DNA of 22,248 nt from Burkholderiales bacterium (lineage in GTDB: Bacteria; Pseudomonadota; Gammaproteobacteria; Burkholderiales; SG8-39), in NCBI GenBank assembly GCA_017880745.1, contig JADGRR010000007.1, positions 1 through 22,248 of the forward strand, given 5' to 3'. Position 1 is the stretch's first letter; each line of letters begins with the position of its first letter. The notes below the pieces were generated by a model that ran no database searches, was not told the DNA's origin, and worked only from the letters and a program-made list of their open reading frames with translations. The translations under genes were made by a program, and so were the position numbers. Positions 15,397 through 22,248 of this stretch are shown here, one piece after another.

Positions 15397-15753
15397 ATGA
15401 AAGCGGTGAAAGCAACGTTGACGCTAGTCGTGTTTGTGTTCGGCGCGATCGCAAGCGTGCCGGCACTGGCATGGCATCATGGCGGACACGCGCACTTTGG
15501 CGTTTTCATCGGCGCTCCGGGTTATTGGTATCCTCCGTACTATTATCCACCTTACTATCCGCCTTACTATCCGCAGGTCGTCGCAGTACCCTCCTCACCG
15601 CCGACTTACATCGAACAGGGAGGAGCGCAGGCGGCGCCCGCGCCGTCGCAGTCGAATTGGTGGTTCTACTGCGCTGACGCGAAGGCCTATTATCCCTACG
15701 TCAAGGAATGTCCGGCAGGCTGGCAGCGGGTCGCCCCGCAGCCGCCGTCCTAG
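15397..15753 (+). CDS. Exported Tyr/Pro-rich protein with C-terminal C-x12-C domain
   Basis: 118 residues. Signal peptide (MKAVKATLTLVVFVFGAIASVPALA), then His-rich WHHGGHAH, a Tyr/Pro run (repeated YYPP), the lead-in YIEQGGAQAAPAP and the C-terminal domain FYCADAKAYYPYVKEC followed by PAGWQRV. It is a paralogue of the proteins at 2410 and 16305. First gene of a three-gene plus-strand cluster; the next starts 16 bases after its stop. A GTG at 15364 is an alternative start. Likely periplasmic or surface location; the function is unknown. Confidence 0.75.
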   Translation: MKAVKATLTLVVFVFGAIASVPALAWHHGGHAHFGVFIGAPGYWYPPYYYPPYYPPYYPQVVAVPSSPPTYIEQGGAQAAPAPSQSNWWFYCADAKAYYPYVKECPAGWQRVAPQPPS

Positions 15754-15769
15754 CCCGGATTTGCAGGCC

Positions 15770-16294
15770 ATGACCCGCGCATTTCGGCTCGCGCCCCTGC
15801 TAGCGCTGCTGCTTGGCGCGTGCACGACGCTGCCCTCCGGTCCAGCGGTGATGGCGCTGCCTGGCACCGGCAAGAGCTTCGACCAATTTCGGGCCGACGA
15901 TTTCGACTGCAGACAATTTGCCAGCGCGCAGGTAGGCGGGACTGCGCCAAGTCAAGCCGCCACGGACAGCGGGATCAAAAGTGCCGCAGTCGGTACCTTG
16001 GTCGGCGCCGCGGCCGGCGCCGCCATCGATGGCAGCAGGGGTGCCGCCGTAGGAGCCGGTACCGGGCTGGCAGTGGGCGCCCTGGCAGGAACGGGCGCCG
16101 CAGAGGGCTCTGCGTATGGCCTGCAACGGCGCTACGACTACGCGTACATCCAGTGCATGTACGCGAGAGGCCACAAAGTCCCGGTGTACGGAAACCTCAC
16201 CAGTTCGAATCCGGACGCACCTTACACACCACCTCCGCCACCACCACCCGGGTCACCTCCGCCGCCGCCACCCGGGACCCCGCCGCCCCGCTGA
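15770..16294 (+). CDS. Glycine-zipper lipoprotein with polyproline tail
   Basis: 174 residues. Lipoprotein signal with lipobox LLGAC (Cys at about residue 18). A soluble part with two cysteines follows, then a glycine-zipper membrane hairpin (AAVGTLVGAAAGAAIDGS, then GAAVGAGTGLAVGALAGTGAAEG), the YDYAYIQCMYARGHKVP segment typical of glycine-zipper outer-membrane lipoproteins, and a C-terminal run of proline stretches broken by Gly-Ser and Gly-Thr. Outer-membrane location is likely. It lies between two cysteine-pair exported proteins with gaps of 16 and 10 bases, so it is probably cotranscribed with them. Confidence 0.8.
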   Translation: MTRAFRLAPLLALLLGACTTLPSGPAVMALPGTGKSFDQFRADDFDCRQFASAQVGGTAPSQAATDSGIKSAAVGTLVGAAAGAAIDGSRGAAVGAGTGLAVGALAGTGAAEGSAYGLQRRYDYAYIQCMYARGHKVPVYGNLTSSNPDAPYTPPPPPPPGSPPPPPPGTPPPR

Positions 16295-16304
16295 TTCTGC
16301 CGTC

Positions 16305-16751
16305 ATGCGACCGGACACGTCTGGGGTCAGTTGGCCAATCAGGATTCGGCGAACACGTCGCGTCCTGACCTTGCTGATGATGCTGTTGGTCGCCGTAGCG
16401 AGCACCTCCGCATTCGCTCGCGGTAGCGGTGGCAGGGGGCACTCTGGCGGCCACCACTTCAGCGGCGCTCACAGCGGCGGCCATCACTTCGGCGGACCGC
16501 GCGCAGGCTTCGGCGTAATCTTGGCTGCGCCAGCTTTCTGGTATTACCCCCCGCCTCCCTACTATCCGCCGGATGCCGTGATGCCGTCTGCGCCGCCGGT
16601 CTACATTGAGCAGGGCAGCGCCCCGGCCGCGCCAGATCTACCCGCGGGGTATTGGTATTACTGCGCGGACTCGCAAGCCTATTACCCCTACGTCAAGGAA
16701 TGTGCGGGAACCTGGCAGCCGGTAGAGCCGCAGGCTCCCCAAGGCCAGTGA
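16305..16751 (+). CDS. Exported Gly/His-rich protein with C-terminal C-x12-C domain
   Basis: 148 residues. A long basic n-region (IRIRRTRR) is followed by a hydrophobic core (VLTLLMMLLVAVAST) and a probable cut after AFA. The mature part has repeats of SGGHHF/GGHHFGG, a Tyr/Pro-rich linker, the lead-in YIEQGSAPAAP, and the shared domain YYCADSQAYYPYVKEC followed by AGTWQPV. It resembles the protein at 2410 in overall layout (Gly/His first, Tyr/Pro middle). The ATG at 16305 lacks an obvious ribosome site; translation may be coupled to the lipoprotein gene ending ten bases upstream. Confidence 0.72.
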   Translation: MRPDTSGVSWPIRIRRTRRVLTLLMMLLVAVASTSAFARGSGGRGHSGGHHFSGAHSGGHHFGGPRAGFGVILAAPAFWYYPPPPYYPPDAVMPSAPPVYIEQGSAPAAPDLPAGYWYYCADSQAYYPYVKECAGTWQPVEPQAPQGQ

Positions 16752-16807
16752 TCCGGTCTACCGACCGCTCCGCCGCACCGTGTGATGACGACCGGGCGCG
16801 AGACAAC

Positions 16808-16832
16808 CGCGGCGCGCAGCCGCGTCTATTTT
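16808..16832 (+). terminator. Rho-independent-like terminator of the exported-protein cluster
   Basis: Stem CGCGGC/GCCGCG with loop GCGCA, followed by TCTATTTT on the plus strand. It lies about 57 bases after the last gene of the cluster and in the convergent gap before the tatC stop. Confidence 0.6.
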
Positions 16833-16863
16833 GCGCAGTTACTACGCCTGGACTGAAACAAGT

Positions 16864-17694
16864 CTACTTGAGCCGCTTCTGCTCGGTTTCGGCCGCGCCC
16901 CGCGGAACCTCCAGTTCCGCCGCGCCGCGCTCGACCGGGTTCGATGTGCCTGCTTCCTCGGTCGCATCCTTGCGAAAGAACCGCTCGATCAGTTGCGCCA
17001 GCAAAATCCCGAACTCGTACAACAGGCACATCGGGATTGCCAGGAGCAACTGCGACACCACATCCGGCGGCGTGACCACCGCCGCCACTACGAAAGCGCC
17101 GACGATCACATAGGAACGGATGTCCTTGAGCTTTGCGATCGTGACCATGCCGGTGCGCACCAGCACCACCTCGACCAACGGGATCTCGAAGGTAACGCCG
17201 AAAGCCACGAACATGGTGAGCACGAAGCTCAGGTAAGCCTCGATGTCCGGCGCCGGCGTGATGCTCTTGGGGGCAAACTGAATGATGAAGCGGAACACCC
17301 ACGAAAACACCACGAAATAGCAGTAGGCGACCCGGGCCAGGAACAGCAGGGTGCTGCCGAACACCAGCGGCAGGGCAAAGCGCTTTTCGTGGGTGTAGAG
17401 ACCAGGCGCAATGAAGGCCCAGACCTGGTAGAGCACGTAGGGCAGCGCCACCAGAAACGCCGCCATCAGACCGACTTTGAGCGGCACCAGGAAAGGCGTG
17501 ATGACGCCTGTGGCAATCATGTGCGTGCCTTCGGGCAAGGTGCGCATCATCGGCAGCGCCAGCAGATCATAGATCGTGGCCAGCCCGGGCCAGAACCAGA
17601 GCACCGCGAATACCCCGAACACCGCGTAGATCGACCGCAGCAGCCGGTCGCGCAGCTCCACCAGATGGGAAATAAACGTTTCCTGCACGCTCAC
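16864..17694 (-). CDS. tatC: Sec-independent protein translocase subunit TatC
   Basis: Polytopic core of the twin-arginine translocase and receptor for RR signal peptides. 276 residues with six membrane segments. Family motifs: FISHLVELRDRLLRS at the N-terminus, ATGVITPFLVPLKVG and LPYVLYQVWAFIAPGLYTHEKR in the signal-binding region, and FGVTFEIPL. The last 35 residues form a charged cytoplasmic tail. It starts six bases after the tatB stop. Confidence 0.97.
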   Translation of the reverse strand: MSVQETFISHLVELRDRLLRSIYAVFGVFAVLWFWPGLATIYDLLALPMMRTLPEGTHMIATGVITPFLVPLKVGLMAAFLVALPYVLYQVWAFIAPGLYTHEKRFALPLVFGSTLLFLARVAYCYFVVFSWVFRFIIQFAPKSITPAPDIEAYLSFVLTMFVAFGVTFEIPLVEVVLVRTGMVTIAKLKDIRSYVIVGAFVVAAVVTPPDVVSQLLLAIPMCLLYEFGILLAQLIERFFRKDATEEAGTSNPVERGAAELEVPRGAAETEQKRLK

Positions 17695-17700
17695 TTACGC

Positions 17701-18210
17701 TCAAGCCTTGGGCGCCGCCGGCTCGGCGGCGGGCTTGGATTCCAGCCCGAGATCCATCTGCACGGCAGCGGTTTGTGTTTCGTCGGCAGCCGCGGCGGCC
17801 AGGGGCGGTGCCGCTGTTGGCTCGGCCTGGTTTTCCAGAGCGCCGGAGATGCTATGGGTCAGGGACTCGCCGGCGGCCAGGGGCGGTGCTGCGGTTGGCT
17901 CCGCCATGTGCTCCGGAGTGCCGGAGACGCTATGGGTCAGGGACTCGCCGGCGGCCTGCAGTTCGTCGCCGACCTGGCTCACCGACTGCTGGACCGATTT
18001 TGCCGCATCCTGAAACGTAGACCTGATGCTTTTCAGTTCGTCCAGATCCACTTCGCGCTGGATGTCGGCCTTGACGTCGTTGACATAGCGTTGCGCGCGG
18101 CCTAACAGGGCCCCCATGGTGCGCGCGACCCGTGGCAGGCGTTCCGGGCCGATCACGATCAGCGCCACCAAGGCAATGACTATCAGTTCGGAGAATCCGA
18201 CGTCGAACAT
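17701..18210 (-). CDS. tatB: Sec-independent protein translocase subunit TatB
   Basis: Works with TatC in recognising Tat substrates. The N-terminal membrane helix MFDVGFSELIVIALVALIVIG ends in PERLPRVART, as expected. An amphipathic helix and a charged region follow to about residue 85. The C-terminal half contains an exact-length tandem duplication of 26 residues (units starting AAGESLTHSVSG and AAGESLTHSISG) and ends in a low-complexity Ala/Pro/Glu tail. The TatB tail tolerates variation, so function should be kept. Confidence 0.95.
   Translation of the reverse strand: MFDVGFSELIVIALVALIVIGPERLPRVARTMGALLGRAQRYVNDVKADIQREVDLDELKSIRSTFQDAAKSVQQSVSQVGDELQAAGESLTHSVSGTPEHMAEPTAAPPLAAGESLTHSISGALENQAEPTAAPPLAAAAADETQTAAVQMDLGLESKPAAEPAAPKA
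17795..17950 (-). repeat. 78-bp tandem duplication inside tatB
   Basis: Two direct 78-base units (17795-17872 and 17873-17950), each starting GCGGCC; the same hexamer recurs at 17951. The central stretch GCTATGGGTCAGGGACTCGC is identical in both. The units have diverged at several positions, so the event is not brand new, but the reading frame is preserved. Confidence 0.85.
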
Positions 18211-18282
18211 TTGTGGCAGAAGAGGGAGTAGGGAGAAGGGTAAACAGGGGCGCGGGCCGCAAAGCCCTGGTTGCGCCCCGGC

Positions 18283-18516
18283 CTATGCGCTCTTGGACTT
18301 CTCTTTGATTTCGCCCTCGATGATGTTGCCATCCATCTTCTGCGAACTACCGGCAGCCTCGGCGGGCTTGTCGGAGGTGCTCTCCTTCATTCCCTCCTTG
18401 AACCCCCGCACCGCCCCGCCCAGGTCGGCGCCGATATTGCGCAATTTCTTCGTGCCGAATACCAGCATGACGATGACCAGAACTATCAACCAGTGCCAAA
18501 TACTGAACGAACCCAT
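18283..18516 (-). CDS. tatA: Sec-independent protein translocase subunit TatA
   Basis: Forms the size-variable protein-conducting assembly of the Tat system. 77 residues: an N-terminal helix ([20 protein letters not shown]), the FGTKKL hinge, an amphipathic helix ([19 protein letters not shown]), and an acidic/basic tail. First of three tat genes; tatB starts about 72 bases later. It lies between the HIT gene and tatB, the usual place in this group of bacteria. Confidence 0.96.
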   Translation of the reverse strand: MGSFSIWHWLIVLVIVMLVFGTKKLRNIGADLGGAVRGFKEGMKESTSDKPAEAAGSSQKMDGNIIEGEIKEKSKSA

Positions 18517-18621
18517 GACTTTACTCCTCTAAGGAATGACCGAACCAGAGGGCGCGGCCGCCTCGTATCTCCCTGAGCCAGCGGAAGCGCCGCAAACACG
18601 AACCATCCGCGCGGAGTTTCG

Positions 18622-18969
18622 CTAACGTTTTATCATCCGCGGCAGAACTTCGTTGCCGCCGATGACGTGCATATGCAAATGATACACCTCCTGGCGGCCG
18701 ACGCGCCCGGTGTTGATGATGGTGCGCCAGCCGTCGCCGCAGCCTTGCCCGATGGCCAGTTTCGACGCCAGCGCCAGCATCTTGCCGAGCAGCATCTGAT
18801 GGCTCGAATCCACTTCGGCCAGCGAGGGAATGTGCACCTTGGGGATGACCATGAAGTGCACCGGCGCCACCGGGTGGATGTCGTGGAACGCAAAAATGTC
18901 CTCATCCTCGTACAGTTTCTTGCTCGGAATCCTGCCGTCGATGATTTTGCAGAAAACGCAGTCTTCCAA
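18622..18969 (-). CDS. HIT-family (histidine triad) nucleotide-binding protein, HinT-like
   Basis: 115 residues. The N-terminus is EDCVFCKIIDGRIPSKK and the catalytic triad motif is HLHMHVIGG. Members hydrolyse nucleoside phosphoramidates. There is no ATG at the right place: the most likely start is TTG at 18969, with AAAGGGG six bases upstream and eleven bases after the hisE stop. A longer open frame to 19128 overlaps hisE and has no family similarity in the added part. Co-location with hisE and tat genes is common in Betaproteobacteria. Confidence 0.9.
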   Translation of the reverse strand: MEDCVFCKIIDGRIPSKKLYEDEDIFAFHDIHPVAPVHFMVIPKVHIPSLAEVDSSHQMLLGKMLALASKLAIGQGCGDGWRTIINTGRVGRQEVYHLHMHVIGGNEVLPRMIKR

Positions 18970-18980
18970 GATGCGCCCCT

Positions 18981-19325
18981 TTACTTGCGCTCGGCTTCGA
19001 CCCGTGAACTTTCGGTCCTGGCCGCCTTCTCGTCTATCCCGGAAATACCCTCGCGGCGCCTCAGTTCGTACAGCACGTCGGTGGGACGCAAGCCGTAGTG
19101 CGCCAGCATGATCAGGCAGTGAAACCACAGGTCTGCGGTCTCGCCGACGATGCGCAACTTGTCGCCGTCCTTGGCCGCCATGACCGTCTCGGTCGCCTCC
19201 TCGCCGATCTTTTTCAGGATCGCGTCTTCGCCGCGCGCGAACAGCCGTGAAACGTAGGATGCATCGGCGTCGCCGCCCTTGCGCGCCTCGACCACGTCAG
19301 CCAGGCGTTCGAGTATGTCGCTCAT
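18981..19325 (-). CDS. hisE: Phosphoribosyl-ATP pyrophosphatase
   Basis: Second step of histidine biosynthesis, removing pyrophosphate from PR-ATP. An all-alpha MazG-like fold with metal-binding [15 protein letters not shown] (ExxE) and ETADLWFH. 114 residues. It follows hisI, separated by a roughly 106-base gap that holds a hairpin repeat. Confidence 0.95.
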   Translation of the reverse strand: MSDILERLADVVEARKGGDADASYVSRLFARGEDAILKKIGEEATETVMAAKDGDKLRIVGETADLWFHCLIMLAHYGLRPTDVLYELRRREGISGIDEKAARTESSRVEAERK

Positions 19326-19344
19326 TTTGATTGTCCTTTAGTAC

Positions 19345-19387
19345 GGGGGGCCTGCGGAAGGTTTGGGACCCTTCCCATCCGTCCCCC
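19345..19387. repeat. Intergenic hairpin repeat, related core between hisI and hisE
   Basis: Outer GGGGG/CCCCC (19345-19349 with 19383-19387) encloses GGAAGG/CCTTCC (19356-19361 with 19370-19375). The GGAAGG...GGGACCCTTCC...CGTCCCC core matches hairpin B of the repeats flanking the protease gene. Hairpin A is absent here. It lies 20 bases upstream of hisE. Confidence 0.6.
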
Positions 19388-19431
19388 TGCATATTCCCCA
19401 AGCACGGGTAAGCCCTGATCAAGCGACGGGC

Positions 19432-19884
19432 TCAGGCAGACTTTCCTTTGCGGTAGATGTCATTGGGGTCTTTGACTACCGGGTCTGTCACGACCCATTT
19501 TCCGTCCGCGTACTTCTGGAAAAAACAGTTGTGCCGGCCGGTGTGGCAGGCGATGCCGCCAACCTGCTCCACGCAAAGCAATATTACGTCCTCGTCGCAA
19601 TCCAGACGCAGCTCGCGCACCTTCTGCACGTGGCCAGACTCCTCGCCCTTGCGCCACAATTTCCGGCGCGAGCGCGACCAATACACCGCTTCGCCGCTGG
19701 CAACCGTCTGCTCCAGCGCCGCGCGGTTCATCCAGGCGAACATCAGCACCTTGCCGCTCGCCGCCTCCTGCGCGATCACCGGCACGAGACCGTTCGCATC
19801 CCAATTCACCTTGTCGAGCCAGTCCATCTCCGCCATCCAGTGTGAAGCGTGAGGCAGCTGCGGCGAAGCGTGGAAACCCGCCAT
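19432..19884 (-). CDS. hisI: Phosphoribosyl-AMP cyclohydrolase
   Basis: Third step of histidine biosynthesis, opening the purine ring of PR-AMP; a zinc enzyme. Motifs: [27 protein letters not shown], and the metal-site [14 protein letters not shown]. Typical proteins begin near [10 protein letters not shown]. The ATG at 19884 adds a 16-residue His/Pro-rich leader and has GGAG nine bases upstream; ATGs at 19836 and 19827 lack good ribosome sites. The leader DNA forms an inverted repeat. I chose the long form, with moderate certainty about the start. Confidence 0.93.
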   Translation of the reverse strand: MAGFHASPQLPHASHWMAEMDWLDKVNWDANGLVPVIAQEAASGKVLMFAWMNRAALEQTVASGEAVYWSRSRRKLWRKGEESGHVQKVRELRLDCDEDVILLCVEQVGGIACHTGRHNCFFQKYADGKWVVTDPVVKDPNDIYRKGKSA

Positions 19885-19936
19885 GGCTCACGCTCCACGG
19901 TATTCGGTCTGCACTTTCCGGTCGGTGCCAGACCCA

Positions 19937-20743
<807 letters not shown>

Positions 20744-20787
20744 GGGGTGGGAGTCGGGACGAGGGGAAGTAACGTCACCCCCCGCGC

Positions 20788-21552
20788 TCAGCCTTCTCCC
20801 TTCTCCTTTTTTCCTTGTCCCAGTTTGTCCGCCATCGCTTGCGCCTTCTTGAAATCCACCGTCCCCTGGTATATGGCACGTCCGGTGATAACTCCGGTGA
20901 TACCTTCGGATTCGATCTTGCACAGGGCCTTGACGTCGGCGAGATTGGTGAACCCCCCGCTCGCGATCACCGGTACGACGAGCTCGCGCGCCAGTCTTAT
21001 CGTGGCCTCGATGTTGACCCCGTTGAGCATGCCGTCGCGGCCAATATCGGTATAGATCACGGCTTCGACGCCATAATCCTGGAATTTGCGCGCCAGGTCG
21101 ATCACGTCGTGCCCGGTCATTTTCGACCAGCCTTCCACCGCCACCTTGCCGTCCTTCGCGTCCAGGCCGACGATGATATGACCGGTAAAGGCGCTGCAGG
21201 CGTCCTGCAGGAACCCGGGATTCTTCACCGCTGCCGTGCCGATGATGATGTAGCTGATGCCGTCGTCGAGATAGCGCTCGACGGTGTCCAGATCGCGGAT
21301 GCCGCCGCCCATTTGTATCGGGATCCGGCCGCCAACCGCGCTGACGATGTCCTTGATCACGCTCTCGTTGCGCGGTTTGCCCGCAACCGCACCATTCAGA
21401 TCAACCAAGTGCAGCCTGCGCGCGCCCTGGTCGAGCCAATGCCTGGCCACCGCCGCCGGATCGTCGGAGAACACGGTCTCCTTGTCCATGTTGCCTTGTT
21501 CGAGGCGTACGGCGCGCCCCTCCTTGATATCGATCGCGGGGATGATAAGCAT
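20788..21552 (-). CDS. hisA: ProFAR isomerase (phosphoribosylformimino-AICAR-P isomerase)
   Basis: Fourth step of histidine biosynthesis, an Amadori rearrangement on a beta/alpha barrel. D8 (in IPAIDIK) and a second acidic residue around D131 (in GLDAKDGK) or D169 (in YTDIGRDG) match the family. Phosphate-binding GGGIR and ASGG are present. 254 residues with a lysine-rich end (KKEKGEG). hisF starts 44 bases downstream. Confidence 0.95.
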   Translation of the reverse strand: MLIIPAIDIKEGRAVRLEQGNMDKETVFSDDPAAVARHWLDQGARRLHLVDLNGAVAGKPRNESVIKDIVSAVGGRIPIQMGGGIRDLDTVERYLDDGISYIIIGTAAVKNPGFLQDACSAFTGHIIVGLDAKDGKVAVEGWSKMTGHDVIDLARKFQDYGVEAVIYTDIGRDGMLNGVNIEATIRLARELVVPVIASGGFTNLADVKALCKIESEGITGVITGRAIYQGTVDFKKAQAMADKLGQGKKEKGEG

Positions 21553-21605
21553 GTGTTGTTCTGACTGTGAGGAAAGAGGGAGAGCGGGCGCCTAGGCGTT
21601 CCAGG

Positions 21606-22244
21606 TCACGGATTCCAGGTTACAAAATTGGCGAGCAGCGCAAGGCCGGCGGTCTGGCTCTTCTCGGGATGGAATTGCACAGCGAAAATATTATCCTGCG
21701 CCACGGCGCAGGTAAAGGGGAAACCGTAGATGCTGTACCCGGCCACCAGTTCCGGCGTACCCGCCTCGACGTAATAACTGTGCACAAAATAATAACGGTT
21801 GGCGTCGGCGATCCCCCGCCACAGCGTGTGCGGTTCGGCCTGCATCACCTCGTTCCAGCCCATGTGCGGCACCTTGAGCTTGCCGCCCTGCGCGTCTTTC
21901 ATCGCCCCCGGCGGAAAACGCCTGACCTGCCCGGGAAATACGCCAAGTCCGGGCGTATCGCCTTCTTCGCTGCGCTCGAACAGCATCTGCAAGCCGATGC
22001 AAATGCCGAGAAACGGCTTCGAGCGCGCTGCCTCGAGCACTGCCGGACGCAAGCCCCTGGCATCCAGCTCGCGCATGCAGTCGGGCATCGCGCCCTGGCC
22101 CGGGAACACCACGCGCCCGGCGCGCCTCACCACGTCGGGATCGGAGGTGACCCGCACGTCCGCATCCGGCGCGACGTGCTCCAGCGCCTTGGATACCGAG
22201 CGCAGGTTGCCCATGCCGTAGTCAATTACTGCTATCGAGGTCAT
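21606..22244 (-). CDS. hisH: Imidazole glycerol phosphate synthase glutamine amidotransferase subunit
   Basis: Class I glutaminase that feeds ammonia into HisF. The catalytic triad is C82 (in GICIGLQ), H192 and E194 (in FHPEKS). The N-terminus MTSIAVIDYGMGNLRS and the PGQGAMPDCM segment are standard. 212 residues, complete; it starts four bases from the window edge. First of the his genes visible here, with more of the operon expected beyond the edge. Confidence 0.96.
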   Translation of the reverse strand: MTSIAVIDYGMGNLRSVSKALEHVAPDADVRVTSDPDVVRRAGRVVFPGQGAMPDCMRELDARGLRPAVLEAARSKPFLGICIGLQMLFERSEEGDTPGLGVFPGQVRRFPPGAMKDAQGGKLKVPHMGWNEVMQAEPHTLWRGIADANRYYFVHSYYVEAGTPELVAGYSIYGFPFTCAVAQDNIFAVQFHPEKSQTAGLALLANFVTWNP

Positions 22245-22248
22245 CGCG

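Noticed and set aside
18970..19128. An ATG start at 19128 for the HIT gene
   Set aside because: The added part overlaps hisE in another frame and has no family similarity; a TTG with a good ribosome site lies exactly at the family start.

Overview
The window reads as a high-GC betaproteobacterial chromosome segment. The evidence is the gene neighbourhood hisH-hisA-hisF-hisI-hisE-HIT-tatABC, followed further along by an HtrA-type protease, a Nif3 relic, petABC, sspA and sspB. As general knowledge, that order is characteristic of Betaproteobacteria; the protein sequences fit it. No genus can be named from the sequence alone.

Region 1 (1-3200) looks accessory or rearranged. It holds a lone receiver-domain response regulator, an FNR-like regulator without the FNR cysteine cluster, the first codons of a universal stress protein that then breaks off, a more AT-rich stretch with gene debris, two small exported Gly-rich proteins, an intact tRNA-Thr(TGT), and the 5' half of a second tRNA-Thr(TGT) cut just after its anticodon loop. 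The cut tRNA is a plausible boundary between accessory DNA and the core chromosome.

Region 2 (3358-7288, minus strand) is core: petA-petB-petC (cytochrome bc1), then sspA and sspB. Region 3 (7289-9402) holds the petA promoter, a decayed nif3 gene (frameshift, internal deletion, relic C-terminus) and an HtrA/Deg-type membrane-anchored serine protease. The protease gene is bracketed by copies of a compound hairpin repeat.

Region 4 (9403-16832) sits between the protease and tatC. A minus-strand operon encodes a branched-chain-amino-acid-type ABC importer (livK-livG-livF-livH-livM) with a translationally coupled alpha/beta hydrolase. A divergent plus-strand cluster encodes three exported envelope proteins: two share a C-terminal cysteine-pair domain with the Gly-rich protein of region 1, and between them lies a glycine-zipper lipoprotein.

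Region 5 (16864-22244, minus strand) is the end of the histidine operon running into tatA, tatB and tatC. HisH, HisA, HisF, HisI and HisE carry out histidine biosynthesis steps. TatABC exports folded proteins, and the Rieske protein PetA in the same window has a Tat-type N-terminus, so it is a likely client.

The most notable points are the truncated tRNA-Thr beside a replacement tRNA-Thr, the compound repeats flanking the protease, the in-place decay of nif3, the three-member family of exported proteins with a C-x12-C-x3-W tail, and a 26-residue tandem duplication in TatB. No CRISPR array, transposase or complete insertion sequence was seen.
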